DNA of 64,000 nt from Delphinus delphis (Eukaryota > Chordata > Mammalia > Artiodactyla > Delphinidae), in NCBI RefSeq assembly GCF_949987515.2, contig NC_082689.1:62639246-62703245 (forward strand), read 5' to 3'. Each line of letters begins with the position of its first letter. Position 1 is the first letter of the stretch. Position numbers and translations under genes: made by a program. This document shows, one piece after another, positions 1-11,040 of this stretch. The notes below the pieces were generated by a model. It was not told the DNA's origin. It ran no database searches and saw nothing but the letters and a program-made list of their open reading frames with translations.

Positions 1-112
1 CTGAATTTGACCAGCATTTCAGGACATCCAAAGCTCCACTGTCCTTCTGAAGTTTAGAGAGGAGTGAGGAGGTCAGAAGTGATTATGCTACAAAGCATAT
101 ATATTCTATGTT

Positions 113-235
113 TTGTAATAACCTATAATGGAAAAGAATCTGAAAAAGAATCTATATATCCGTCTCTGAATCACTTGGCTGTATGCCTGAAAGTAACACA
201 ATATTGTAAATCAACTATAGTTCAATAAAAAAGGA
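113..235 (+). mobile_element. L1 3' end, 5'-truncated
   Basis: This is the terminal 3' UTR of an artiodactyl-type L1. It contains GAAAAAGAATCTATATAT, then the CACAATATTGTAAATCAAC motif and TTCAATAAAAAAGG. Only about 120 bases remain. Confidence 0.7.
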
Positions 236-296
236 ACAGAAAGTTAATAACTATAGCTATAATAAAGAAAAATATCCTGAATTAAAAAAAAGTTTT

Positions 297-1260
297 CCTT
301 CTGTGGCAGATTCTAATTTCCCAGTCTTTCCCCCACCAGAAGCAACTTCTATTACCAGTTCTTATGTATGTTCCTAGATATATCCTGTATGCACATATAT
401 ATTTTTGAAAACCACCACAACAATAAAGGGGAATGTAATATAAACATTGTTTTACATTTTATTTTTTCCACTTATGCATCTTGGATATTATTTTTTTCTT
501 TTTCTTTTTCTTTTTTTTTTTCTTTCCGTACACGGGCCTCTCACTGCTGTGGCCTCTCCCGTTGCAGAGCACAGGCTCCGGACGTGCAGGCTCAGCGGCC
601 ATGACTCATGGGCCCAGCCGCTCCGCTGCATGTGGGATCTTCCCGGACCGGGGCACGAACCCATGTCCCCTGCATCAGCAGGCGGACTCTCAACCACTGC
701 GCCACCAGGGAAGCCCTTGGATATTATTTTTAATCAATACACATATTGATTAAATATATATTATTTATATTTTTATAAAAATGATTAAATGCTTTATATG
801 TATCATATATAAAAATCTCATCTTTTCATTGCTATGTAGCATTTTGTTATATGGTACTACCATAATTTATTTAATTCTCCTGTATGATTTTAGGATTCTT
901 TTTCTATTCAAGCAAAATCATGAATGTCCTTGTACATGGGTCTTTGAATATAAATGAAAGCGTGACAGTAGAATAAAAGTTTAGGTGTGAAATTGCTGGG
1001 TCAAAGAGTATATGCATTTATGTTTTGAAATATTTCGCTAAGTTTCTTTCAAAGAAATTGCCAACCTACAGCACTCCCCACAGGGGCCACCTGTCACACT
1101 GCACTCTTGCCAACAACACAAATTTTTTGTGTGTGTTATCAAATTTTTTGAACTTTTCATTTGATAAGTAGAAAATAGTATTTCATTGATGTTTTCATTT
1201 TTATTTCTTTATCTATGAGTGAGGCTGAGCATCTTTTGAAAATCATTTGCTTCCCTTTTT
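297..1260 (-). mobile_element. Old L1M-type fragment
   Basis: Read on the minus strand this resembles the 3' part of old mammalian L1 elements. Recognisable traces include the AATTGCTGGGTCAAAG block near 990-1010 and the CCAGAAGCAACTTCTATTACC block near 338-360. It is diverged, has no open frame, and is split by the SINE at 496-715. Confidence 0.6.
496..715 (-). mobile_element. Short CHR SINE with TSD
   Basis: This is a complete minus-strand copy. The poly(T) is at the left and the head, reading ...CCACCAGGGAAGCCC, is at the right. It is flanked by a 16-base target-site duplication, CTTGGATATTATTTTT, at 480-495 and 716-731. The tRNA-like head holds A and B box promoter motifs. The overlapping open frames in this interval are SINE readthrough, not genes. 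Confidence 0.93.
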
Positions 1261-1264
1261 TCAG

Positions 1265-1560
1265 TTATTCATTAAATATTTCTTGACCATGAATAATATG
1301 CCATGCATTGTGCTAGGTACTGTAAAACTGAACCAAATGCACACAACCTGTGATTCATAGAACGTATTGTCTAGTGGAGGTGACAGACATGAAACAATTA
1401 ATTACAGAAATAATTATTTGGTTACTGTTGTGATAAGGGTAGGGTGTTATAAGAGTGTGTAACAGGGGGGCTGTCCTAGTCTAGGGGGACAAGGAGGACT
1501 TCTGGGAGAAGTAAATTGAGACCTGAAAGAGGACTGGAGTTAACAGGCTGCTAACAGTAA
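1265..1560 (-). mobile_element. L2 remnant
   Basis: This is minus-strand L2 3' sequence. It has TTATTCATTAAATATTTCTTGACC at the left, then GCATTGTGCTAGGTACTG, a GTCTAGTGGAGGTGACAGAC block and a GAGGACTTCTGGGAGAAGTA block, in the order seen in L2. Confidence 0.65.
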
Positions 1561-1771
1561 CATCACAATGCCTTGGTCTCCCTCTCCTGACCCTCCCAGT
1601 CACTTAGGCAGTGACTATACTTCCTTTCTATACCAGAGTCAGGCCCACCTGACCAACAGGTGATCAGAAAACAGGATGGGAAAATAAATCTGAATCAGTT
1701 ATTTTCATTATTCTGGTGAAAAGTCTGGTGGCTGAAATCAATGACTAAGTTTTATTTTGAAATACACGTTA

Positions 1772-1882
1772 ACTTTTTTTTTTGGCTGTGCCACATGGGA
1801 TCTTAGTTGCCTGACCAGGGATCAAACCCATCTCCAGTGGTTAAGTGCAGAGTCTTAACCACTGGACCGCCAGGGAAGTCCC
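1772..1882 (-). mobile_element. Compact CHR SINE with TSD
   Basis: This is a minus-strand copy running from a T-rich tail and GGCTGTGCCACATGGGATC to the head ACCGCCAGGGAAGTCCC. The flanking repeats TGAAATACACGTTA (1758-1771) and TGAAATATATGTTA (1883-1896) have diverged by two bases, so it is older than the short-type copies. Confidence 0.88.
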
Positions 1883-1896
1883 TGAAATATATGTTA

Positions 1897-2296
1897 GTTT
1901 TAATAACCTATTTGTTAATTTGTCAAAAATCAAGAGATAACTGAATTGAGATTATTTGGAATATTTGACAGAATGACGTGTTTTGCACCCCCTCCAATAT
2001 CTTACATTTCTATTTTCTTTGACTATCCAAAACCGGCTTCCTTCACCTAAACTTAATGCTGTCTAACAGTTTTTAGATCATGAAAGTTTGCTGAAAAGAT
2101 CTTTTTTCAATTACAGCCCTTTATAATATTGAGACCTTGATAGTAAGATTTCATATTTGAATTATGGGGAAATGAGAGCTGGAAGACAGTAAAAAAAAAA
2201 AAGAGTGAAATTAGCAGTCAGCAAATAACTTAGGGAAAGACTACTGGGAAGTCATGTGACCTCAACCTAGACCTCATTGTGTCACCTTGTTATCAT
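1897..2296. other. Unassigned sequence
   Basis: There are 400 bases of AT-rich DNA between two insertions. No repeat family, gene or RNA was recognised. Confidence 0.5.
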
Positions 2297-2841
2297 AATA
2301 TTGCCTTGTTCTTTTTGAAATTTTATTTATTTATCTTAAATTAATTTTTATCGGAGTATAGTTGCTTTACAATGTTGTGTTAGTTTCTGCTCTACAGCAA
2401 AGTGAATCAGCTATATGTATACATATATCCCCTCTTTTTTTAGATTTCTTTCCCATTTAGGTCACCACAGAGCATTGAGTAGAGTTCCCTGTGCTATACA
2501 GTATGTTCTCATTAATTATCTATTTTATATGTAGTATCAATAGTGTGTATATGTCAATCCCAATCTCCCAATTCATCCCATCCCTTCTCCCACTTGGTAT
2601 CCATACGTTTGTTCTCTACATCTGTCTCTCCATTTCTGCTTTACAAATAAGAATATCTATACCATTTTTCTAGATTCCACATATATACATTAATATACGA
2701 TATTTGTTTTTCTCTTTCTGACTTACTTCACTCTGTATGACAGTCTCTAGGTCTATCCATGCCTCTGCAAATGACCCAATTTCATTCTTTTTTTATGGCT
2801 GAGTAATATTCCATTGTATATATGTGCCACATCTTCTTTAT

Positions 2842-4217
2842 TCATTCCTCTGTTGATGGACATTTAGGTTGCTTCCATGTCCTGGCTATTGTAAATAGTG
2901 CTGCAATGAACATTGGGGTGCAAGTGTCTTTTTGAATTATGGTTTTCTCAGGATATATGCCCAGTAATGGGACTGCTGGGTCATATGGTAATTCTATTTT
3001 TAGTTTTTTAAGGAACCTCCATACTGTTCTCCACAGTGGCTGTATCAATTTACATTCCCACCAACAGTGCAAGAGGGTTCCCTTTTCTCTACACCCTCTC
3101 CAGGATTTACTGTTTGTAGATTTTTTGATGGTGGCCAGTCTGACCAGTGTGAGGTGATAACTTCATTGTAGTTTTGATTTGCATTTGTCTAATAACGAGT
3201 GATGTTGAGCATCTTTTCATGTGTTTGTTTGCCATCTGTATGTCTTCTTTGGAGAAATATCTATTTAGGTCTTCCACCCATATACATATATATATATTTT
3301 TTCCAGTACGCGGGCCTCTCACTGTTGTGGCCTCTCCCGTTGCGGAGCACAGGCCCCGGACGCGCAGGCTCAGCGGCCATGGCTCACGGGCCCAGTCGCT
3401 CCGCGGCATGTGGGATCTTCCCAGACCGGGGCACGAACCCGTGTCCCCTGCATCGGCAGGCGGACTCTCAACCACTGCACCACCAGGGAAGCCCCCACCC
3501 ATATTTTTATTGGATTGTTTGTTTTTTTGATTTTGAGCTTCATGAGCTGTTTGTATATTTTGGAGATTAATCCTTTGGCAGTTGCTTCATTTGCAAATAT
3601 TTTCTCCCATTCTGAGGGTTGTCTTTTTGTCTTGTTTATGTTTTCCTTTGCTGTGCAAAAGCTTTTAAGTTTCATTAGGTCCCATTTGTTTATTTTCATT
3701 ACTCTAGGAGATGTGTCAAAAAAGATCTTGCTGTGATTTATGTCAAAGAGTGTTCTGCCTATGTTTTCCTCTAAGAGTTTTATAGTGTTTGACCTTACAT
3801 TTAGGTCTTTAATTCACTTTGAGTTTATTTTTGTGTATGGTGTTAGGGAGTGTTCTAATTTCATTCTTTTACATGGAGCTGTCCAGTTTTCCCAGCACGA
3901 TTTATTGAAGAGGCTCTCCTTTGTGTATTCTTGCCTCCTTTGTCATAGATTAGGTGACCATATGTGTGTGGGTTTATCTCTGGGCTTTCTATCCTGTTCC
4001 ACTGACCTATATTTCTGTTTTTGTGCCAGTACCATACTGTCTTGATTACTGTAGCTTTGTAGTATAGTCTGAAGTCAAGGCACCTGATTCCTCCAGCCCC
4101 ATTTTTTTTCTCAAGATTGCTTTGGCTATTCGGGGACTTTTGTGTTTCCATACAAATTGTAAAATTTCTTGTTCTAGTTCTGTGAAAAATGCCATTATAA
4201 TTTGATAGGGATTGCAT
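2842..4217 (-). pseudogene. L1 ORF2 C-terminal remnant
   Basis: This is the degenerate end of the L1 endonuclease/reverse transcriptase reading frame. Recognisable blocks on the minus strand, from N to C, are [14 protein letters not shown] (about 4070-4000), [20 protein letters not shown] (about 3690), the KIFANEAT region, and finally the C-terminal zinc-knuckle region with CWWECKL. The endonuclease and catalytic reverse-transcriptase parts are missing through 5' truncation. Frameshifts, stops and the SINE at 3284-3494 break the rest. It has no function. Confidence 0.85.
3284..3494 (-). mobile_element. Short CHR SINE nested in L1
   Basis: This is a full-length minus-strand copy. The duplication CCACCCATAT is at 3274-3283 and 3495-3504. 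It lies inside the L1 of 2313-4634 and is therefore younger. Confidence 0.92.
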
Positions 4218-4380
4218 TGAACCTGTAGATTGCTTTGGGTAGTATAGTCATTTTCACAATGTTGATTCTTCTAATCCAAGAGTATGGTATATCTCTCCAT
4301 CTGTTTGTGTCATCTTTGATTTCTTTCATCAGTACCTTATAGTTTTCTGTGTACAGGTCTTTTGCCTCCTTAGGTAGGTT

Positions 4381-4450
4381 TATTCCTAGATATTTTACTT
4401 TTGTTTACTTTTGTTTATTCCTAGGTATTTTACTTTTGTTTACTTTTGTT
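4381..4450. repeat. 35-base tandem duplication inside L1
   Basis: Two copies of a 35-base unit starting TATTCCTAG lie at 4381-4415 and 4416-4450. They differ at one base (AGATATT versus AGGTATT). Each unit itself ends in two TACTTTTGTT decamers. Confidence 0.9.
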
Positions 4451-4685
4451 GCAGTGGTAAATGGGATTGTTTCCTTAATTTCTCTTTCTGAGCTTTCGTT
4501 GTTAGTGTATAGGAATGCAAGAGATTACTGTGTATTAATTTCGTATCCTGCAACTTTACTAAATTCATTGTTTAGGTCTAGGAGTTTTCTGGTGTCATCT
4601 TTAGGATTTTCTATGTATAGTGTCATGTCATCTGAATATTGCCTTGTTCTAGTCCTGTCTGAAACTATCTGAGGATGGCTTTATT

Positions 4686-4811
4686 GGGAATTCCCTGGTG
4701 GTCCAATGGTTAGGACTCTGTGCTTCCCCTGCTGAGGGCACAGGTTCAATCCCTGGTCAGAGAACTAAGATCCCCTATCCTGCATGCCATGTGGTGTAGC
4801 CAAAAAAAAAA
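4686..4811 (+). mobile_element. Compact CHR SINE
   Basis: This is a plus-strand copy running from GGGAATTCCCTGGTGGTCC through GGTTCAATCCCTGGTCAG (B box region) to an A10 tail. Target-site duplications are not clear. Confidence 0.88.
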
Positions 4812-5026
4812 TGGGGACGGCATTATGCAGTTAAGATTCAGTTTGCTCTCTAATTTGAGCTGTTGGTATCCTAGCACTGTAAAATCTGTGTGGTTGTGAT
4901 GATTCCCCAGGCATAACTCAGAGATATTGTAGGTTTGGTTCCAGACCACCACAGTAATGCATATATTACAATAAAACGAGTCTCATGAAGTTTTAGGTTT
5001 CCCAGTGCATATAAAAGTTATGTTTA

Positions 5027-5233
5027 GGGCTTCCCTGGTGGCACAGTGGTTGAGAGTCTGCCTGTCGAGGCAGGGGATGCGGGTTCGTGCCCTGGTCCGG
5101 GAAGATCCCACATGCCACGGAGCGGCTGGGCCCGTGAGCCATGGCCACTGAGCCTGAGCATCTGGAGCCTGTGCTCCGCAACGGGAGAGGCCACAACAGT
5201 GAGAGGCCCGCTTACCACACACACACACAAAAA
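5027..5233 (+). mobile_element. Short CHR SINE nested in Tigger1
   Basis: This is a plus-strand copy with full head and body. The tail is (CA)n followed by A5 rather than pure poly(A). Near-identical flanks, AAAAGTTATGTTTAG and AAAAGTTTATGTAG, are a likely duplication. Confidence 0.9.
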
Positions 5234-5311
5234 GTTTATGTAGAAATGTGCAGTAGCGTTATGCCTATAAAAACCATGTATATACCTTAATTAAAAAATA
5301 TTTTATTGTTA

Positions 5312-5450
5312 GGGAGTTCTCTGGTGGTCCAGTGGTTAAGACTCTGTACTCCCAGTGCAAGGGGCACGGGATGCAGGGGGCACGGGTTTGATCCTTGGTC
5401 AGGGAACTAAGATCCCACATACCACATGGTGAGGCCAACAATGAAAAAAA
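5312..5450 (+). mobile_element. Compact CHR SINE nested in Tigger1
   Basis: This is a plus-strand copy with duplication TTATTGTTA at 5303-5311 and 5451-5459. A short internal duplication of the GGGGCACGGG segment is present near 5360-5388. Confidence 0.9.
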
Positions 5451-5877
5451 TTATTGTTAACAATACTAACCATCATTTGAGCTTCCAGCAAGTCATAATC
5501 TTTTTGCTTTTTACCTCGATGTTGATGGTGCAGACTGAGACTGATCAGGCTGGTGGTCCCTGAAGTTTGGGGGCTGCTGTGGCAATTTCTTAAAATAAAA
5601 CAGCCACGACATTTGCCCCATTAACTGACTCTTCCTTTTGCGAATGATTTCTCTGTAGCACGCAATGCTGTTTGATAGCATTTTACCCACAGCAGAACTT
5701 TAAAAATTGGGAGTCAATCCTCTCAAACTCTGCGGCTGTTTATCAGCTAAGTTTATGTCATGTTCTAGATCCTTTGTTGTCATTTCAACAGTTCTCACAG
5801 CATCTTCACCAGGAGTAATTTCCATCTCTAGAAACCACTATCTTTGCCCATCCATAAGAAGCAATTCTCCATCCTTT

Positions 5878-6210
5878 TTTTAAAAAAATTTATTTTATTT
5901 ATTTATTTTTGGCTGTGTTGGGTCTTCATTGCTGCATGCGGGCTTTCTCTAGCTGCGGCCAGCGGGGGCTGCTCTTCGTTGCGGTGAGCAGGCTTCTCAT
6001 TGCGGTGGCTTCTCTTGTTGCAGAGCACGGTCTCTAGGTGCTCGGGCTCTATAGTTGTGGCTCGTGGACTCTAGAGCGCGGGCTCGGTAGTTGTGGCGCA
6101 CGGGCTTAGTTGCCCTGCGGCATGCGGGATCTTCCTGGACCAGGGCTCAAACCCATGTCCCCTGCATTGGCAGGCAGATTCCTAACCACTGCGCCACCAG
6201 GGAAGCCCAG
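5878..6210 (-). mobile_element. Long CHR SINE nested in Tigger1
   Basis: This is a minus-strand copy. An AT-rich tail (TTTATTTATTTATTTTTGGC) is at the left and the head ...CACCAGGGAAGCCC at the right. The duplication TTCTCCATCCTTT is at 5865-5877 and 6211-6223. Confidence 0.93.
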
Positions 6211-7472
6211 TTCTCCATCCTTTAAAGTTTTATCATGAGATTGCAGCAATTCAGTCACATCTTAAGGCTCCACTTCTAATTTTGTGTCTTTTACTTTTCC
6301 CACCACATCTGTAGTTACTTCCTTCACTGAAGTCTTGGACACCTCAAAGTCATCCATGAAAGATGGAATCAACTTCTTCCAAACTCCTGTGTATGTTGAT
6401 ATTTTGACCTCTTCCCATAAATCATGAATGTTCTTAATGGCATCTGGAATGGTGAATCCTTTCTAGAAGGTTTTCAATTTACTTTGCCCAGATCCATCAG
6501 AGAAATTGCTCTCTATGGCAGCTTATAGCCTTATGAAATGTATTTCTTAAATAGTAAGACTTGAAAGTCAAAATTACTCCCTGATTCATGGGCTCTAGAA
6601 TGGATGTTGTGTTAGCAGGCATGAAAACAACATTAATCTCATACATCTCCATCAGAGTTCTTGGGTGACCAGGTGCATTTTCAATAAGCAGTAACATTTT
6701 GAAAGGAATGTTTTTTTCTGAGCAGTAAGACCCGACAGTGGGCTTAAAGTATTCTGTAAACCATATGTAAACAGATGTGTTGTCATCCAGGCTGTTTGTT
6801 GCTCCATTTATAGAGCACAGGCAGAGTAGATTTCGCATAGTTCTTAAGGGCCCTAGAATTTTCAGAATAGTAAATGAGCATTGGTTTCAACTTAAAGTCA
6901 CCAGCTGCATTAGCCCCTAACGAGGGAGCCTGTCCTTGAAGCTTTGAAGTTAGGCATTGACTTCTCCTCTCTGGCTATGGAAGTCCTAGACGGTATCTTC
7001 TTCCAATATGAGGCTGTTTCATCCACACTGAAAATTCCTGGTTAATTGTAGCCACCTTCATTAAGTATCTCAGTATCTTCACTAAGTATCCAGAAGATAA
7101 CTTGCTGCAGCTTCTACAACAGCACTTGCTGCTTCACCTTGCACTTTTATGTTAAGGTGATGGCTTCTTTCTTTAAACCTCATGAACAGGCTCTGCTAGT
7201 TTCAAACTTTTCTTCTGCAGCTTCTTCACCTCTTTCAGCCTTCATAGAATTGAAGAGAGTTAGAGCCTTGCTCTGGATTAGACTTTGGCTTAAGGGAATG
7301 TTGTGGCTGGTTTGATCATCTATCGAAACCACTAAAACTTACTCTGTATCAGCAATAAGGCTGTTTCACTTTCTTATTGTTCTTGTGTTCACTGGAGTAG
7401 CACTTTAAAATTCCTTCAAGAACTTTTCCTTTGCATACACAACCTAGCTAACTGTTTGGTGCAAGAGGCCTA

Positions 7473-7559
7473 GTTCTTAATTCCCCGACCAGGGATGGAA
7501 CCTGCGCCCCCTGCAGTGGAAGCGCAGAGTCTTAGCCATTGGACCACCAGGGAAGTCCC
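7473..7559 (-). mobile_element. Compact CHR SINE, 3'-truncated, nested in Tigger1
   Basis: Only the tRNA-like half is present, from CCCCGACCAGGGATGGAACC to GGACCACCAGGGAAGTCCC, on the minus strand. Confidence 0.85.
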
Positions 7560-8075
7560 TGGCCTATCTTGGCTTTTGACGTGCCTTCTTCTCTTAAGTT
7601 GAATCATTTCTAGCTTTTGATTTAAAGTGAAAAACTATTCCTTTCACTTGAATACTTAGAAGCCATTGTAGGGTTCTTAACTGGCCTAATTTCAATATTG
7701 TTGTATCTCAGGGAATAGAGAGGCCTGAGGAGAGAGAGGGAGAGAGATGGAGAATGTCCAGTCGGTGGAGCAGTCAGCACACACACAACACTCACTGATT
7801 AAGTTTGCTGTCTTACATGGGCATGGCTTGAGGCACCCCAAACCATTTTAATAATAACATCAAAGATCAGTGATAACAGATCACTGTAACAAATATAATA
7901 ATAATGAAAAAATTTGAAATATTGTGAGAATTATCAAAATGTGACACAAAGACGTGAAGTGAGCAAATGCTGTTGGAAAAATGGCACCGATAGACTTGCT
8001 GGAGGTAGGGTTGCAACAAACTTTCAATTTGTAAAAAACAAAATCTATGAAGCAGGATAAAATGAAGTAAGCCTG

Positions 8076-9267
8076 TTAGTAGCTTCTTGAAGACTAGTTG
8101 TTTTCTTTTGGGGGGATGTCAATAGCTTTTTTGATGGCCACATGGGGGAGCTCCACCTTCCTTAACAGTTACCTTGGAAAATCACATTTTATGTTTTTGT
8201 TTGCATATTTATTTATTGTGATTACTTTTTATTTTCATCAAAGTAATCACCCACAAAATTAAGAACAATCAAATGGTTCTACCTCATCCCTCTACAACTC
8301 TTAGTCTTACTCCCTAGAACCACCTACTATCTATTTTTTAGCCATTTTCCCAAGTATCTATATTTGACTCTCTGTTTCTAAATATGGGATTTATACTGCC
8401 CTATCTTGATTTAACAACTTCAGATAGTATATTACATATGTTCTGTTATGGTAGATGTGGATTTAGCAATCTAGCCCTCTGACTGCCAGGATACACCCTC
8501 CCCAACCCCCATCCCCTGCCCAGTTGTGTAATTAGAATGCTTTCAAGTGAGAATTACAGAAAACCCTGACTCTACAGGCTTAATAAGGGAATTTGTTATC
8601 TCCATTTAATGTGAGGCTGAAAATAATATTTCTCAAGGTTGCACAATTCAGTGGCATCACTGAAACCTGGGTACTTTTTATCTTTGCTCTGCTATCCTTG
8701 GGGTATTGACTTTGTCTGTAGATTGACTGCTCTCGTGACTGCTAGATGGTGGCAGCAAATCTATTTGTCTTTTCCACATGTCCAGAGGAACAAGAAGAGA
8801 CTGACTCTTCCTTGCATTTCTGTTTAAGAAGCCTCCCAACAGACTTGGATCTATGTTTCTTCCTAAAACTATCACAACTAAAGGGAATGGGGTTGTCATG
8901 ATTGGGACTAATTAGATTTACCCTTTACGACTGGTGTTGGGATCAGCCTCCTCTAAAGCAGGTTGCCAAACAGAAAATGGTAGATACTAGAACAAAATAA
9001 TGTACTATGGTTTAATTTCTTTGCTTTTATAGTTCTTGTGCTTGCTTTTCCTGAAGTTGATGATTGTAACATTTGTTTTACTTATATACTTTTCTATTCT
9101 TATCCTTATTTTTTTCTATGAGATTTGTCAAACGCTTTTCAATAGTTTCCCAAATGCTGAGCAAGTCAGATAGTTTATTATCTTCATTCCTTTTTCTGGG
9201 AACATTCCTTCTGGAGCTCTCTGGGGATCACTCTGTACTGGTTGTTCTCTAGGTCAGCTGTCAGACT
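8076..9267. other. Unassigned sequence with weak old-repeat traces
   Basis: No gene is seen. Positions 8190-8460 look like a very old L1 3' segment, and 8525-8620 resembles the unnamed old repeat described at 54245-54730 (ACAGAAAACCCTGACTC...). The rest is unique AT-rich DNA. Confidence 0.4.
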
Positions 9268-9279
9268 GCGATTATTCTT

Positions 9280-9484
9280 TTTTTTTGGGCTACGCGGGCC
9301 TCTCACTGCTGTGGCCTCTCCCGTTGCGGAGCACAGGCTCCGGACGCGCAGGCTCAGCGGCCATGGCCCACGGGCCCAGCCGCTCTGCGGCATGTGGGAT
9401 CCTCCCGGATCGGGGCACGAACCCGCGTCCCCTGCATCGGCAGGCGGACTTCTCAACCACTGCGCCACCAGGGAAGCCCAAACG
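9280..9484 (-). mobile_element. Short CHR SINE with TSD
   Basis: This is a minus-strand copy with duplication GCGATTATTCTT at 9268-9279 and 9485-9496. Confidence 0.93.
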
Positions 9485-10002
9485 GCGATTATTCTTGAAC
9501 TCATTCTTAAATTTGACACTCTGTTTGGGGGGATGCATGATTTTTCTTTTTCTTGATTCATTTGCTTATTTTGCTGGACTCATTCGCTTTCTAAGAAAGG
9601 GAGTAAGTTTGTTTAGCTATTGTGTGTCTGCAAATGCTTTTAGTTTACTCTAAAGCTTGACCAGGTATAAAATTCTAACGTGAATTTCTAGGATGAAAGT
9701 CATTATCTGTCAAAGTTTTTAAGACTTCTTACTTTTTGTCCTCTATCATCTAAGGTCATTATTGAGAGATTCAAGGCCATTCTCATTTCTGTTCATTTGT
9801 ATGTGATCTTTTATTCTCTCTTCTGAAGACTTAAAGGATTTTCACATTATCCCCAATGGTCAGCAACTGTATGATGCTTTCCTTGGAGTGGGACTTTTGA
9901 AATTAATAGTGCTAGTCATTTGGCAAGTCCTTTCAGGCTACAGACTTGTGTCCTTCACCTTCACTAGTTGTCTTAAATTATTTCTTAGATTATCACTCTT
10001 TC

Positions 10003-10170
10003 ATTTTTTTTTAAAGTCTTTATTGAATTTGTTACAATATTGCTTCTGTTTTATGTTTTGCTTTCTTGCCGTGAAGCATGTGGGATCTTAGCTCCCCGAC
10101 CAGGGATTGAACCTGCACCCCCTGCATTGGAAAGTGAAGTCTTAACCACTGGACCACCAGGGAAGTCCCT
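10003..10170 (-). mobile_element. Compact CHR SINE with extended tail
   Basis: This is a minus-strand copy with head ACCACTGGACCACCAGGGAA at the right. It has a longer 3' part containing TTTATTGAATTTGTTACAAT, a variant seen in cetartiodactyl SINEs. Confidence 0.87.
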
Positions 10171-10373
10171 CATTTTGTCTTTTTTTCTCTTTCTGGCATG
10201 TAGAATGATCAGATGTTGCATAACCTGGACTAATTTTCTGATTTTCTTATCTTTTGTATTTTTCATTTTTCCCTTATTCCTCTGCTCTCTTTTTTCCTAC
10301 TTTCTGGGATGACTTTATTTTCCAACCCTTCTATTTAATTAAAATTTTTTCAATGTATAGATTTTTAATTTCT

Positions 10374-10763
10374 TTTTTTAAAATTAATTAATTTATTTTT
10401 GACTGCGTTGGGTCTTTTTTAAAAATTAATTAATTAATTTTTGGCTGCATCGTGTCTTCGTTGCTACGTGCAGGCTTTCTCTAGTTGCAGCGAGCGGGGG
10501 CTACTCTTTGTTGCGGTGTGCGGGCTTCTCATTTTGGTGGCTTCTCTTGTTGTGGAGCATGGGCTCTAGGCACACAGGCTTCAGTAGTTGTGGCACGTAG
10601 GCTCAGTAGTTGTGGTTCGTGGGCTCTAGAGCGCAGACTCAGTAGTTGTGGCGCATGGGCTTAGTTGTTCCGTGGCATGTGGGATTTTCCCGGACCAGGG
10701 CTCAAACCCGTATTCCCTGCATTGGCAGGTGGATTCTTAACCACTGCACCACCAGGGAAGCCC
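10374..10763 (-). mobile_element. Long CHR SINE with duplicated 3' end
   Basis: This is a minus-strand copy with duplication TAGATTTTTAATTTCT at 10358-10373 and 10764-10779. The AT-rich tail plus the GCGTTGGGTC / GCATCGTGTC segment occurs twice (about 10374-10417 and 10418-10462), making it longer than its relatives. Confidence 0.92.
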
Positions 10764-11040
10764 TAGATTTTTAATTTCTAAGAGCTTATTCTTGGATTAT
10801 CTGTTTTTGTAGTGCTTTTTTTTTTTTTAAGGGTACACCTTCTGTCTGACGCTATTCTCGTTTGTAAGTTTTAATCTCTTCCCTGCATTGTATACCCCCT
10901 TTTCCCTCCCCACTCCTTGAATTTTTTTAGTGTTCTTTCTCCCTTTCTTTTCCTGTTTGCTTGTTGTGATTACTCTCTTCTATGTTGTCTTCTAGAAATA
11001 TCTGATAAAAATCTGATAAGGCATTTATTTATATTTAAGG

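Larger units (their letters stand above)
2313..4634 (-). mobile_element. 5'-truncated L1 with intact TSD
   Basis: This is a 2.3 kb minus-strand L1 comprising the 3' UTR and the C-terminal part of ORF2. A perfect 16-base duplication, AATATTGCCTTGTTCT, flanks it at 2297-2312 and 4635-4650, so the 5' truncation point is 4634. Decayed ORF2 pieces are readable on the minus strand. One at 2842-3072 includes [17 protein letters not shown] and [15 protein letters not shown]; others lie at 3370-3699 and 3861-4217. A short CHR SINE (3284-3494) sits inside it, and a 35-base unit is duplicated at 4381-4450. It cannot mobilise itself. Confidence 0.93.
5500..7666 (-). pseudogene. Tigger1 transposase pseudogene
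   Basis: This is a dead transposase of the pogo/Tigger type (DDE superfamily with an N-terminal helix-turn-helix DNA-binding region). The likely original start, ATGGCTTCTAAG on the minus strand, is at 7666. The longest surviving frame, 6497-6838, carries the core: [11 protein letters not shown], then [31 protein letters not shown] and [10 protein letters not shown]. The catalytic Asp of the DNAPGHP motif reads as Glu. Many stops, frameshifts and two nested SINEs (5878-6210 and 7473-7559) break the rest. It is a transposon relic, not a domesticated TIGD gene. Confidence 0.9.
4908..8075 (-). mobile_element. Tigger1-like DNA transposon, near full length, inactive
   Basis: This is a pogo/Tigger DNA transposon. 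The left terminal repeat, CAGGCATAACTCAGAGATAT, starts at 4908. The right one ends ...GTAAGCCTG at 8075 and is strongly decayed. After subtracting four nested SINEs about 2.4 kb remains, close to the full length of Tigger1. The non-coding ends (such as TTTCCCAGTGCATATAAAAG) and the whole transposase region are recognisable in the right order. The flanking TA duplication is no longer visible. Nested insertions are at 5027-5233, 5312-5450, 5878-6210 and 7473-7559. Confidence 0.92.
9545..11040 (-). mobile_element. Probable old L1M fragment(s)
   Basis: Diverged minus-strand sequence is reminiscent of old L1 3' regions: AGGTATAAAATTCTAACGTGAA near 9662 and TTTCTAAGAGCTTATTCTTGG near 10774. Two SINEs (10003-10170 and 10374-10763) interrupt it. 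The assignment is tentative. Confidence 0.4.

Noticed and set aside
6497..6838. A domesticated transposase gene (TIGD-like)
   Set aside because: The frame is only 113 codons, a catalytic Asp is changed to Glu, and the surrounding transposase is full of stops and nested SINEs.
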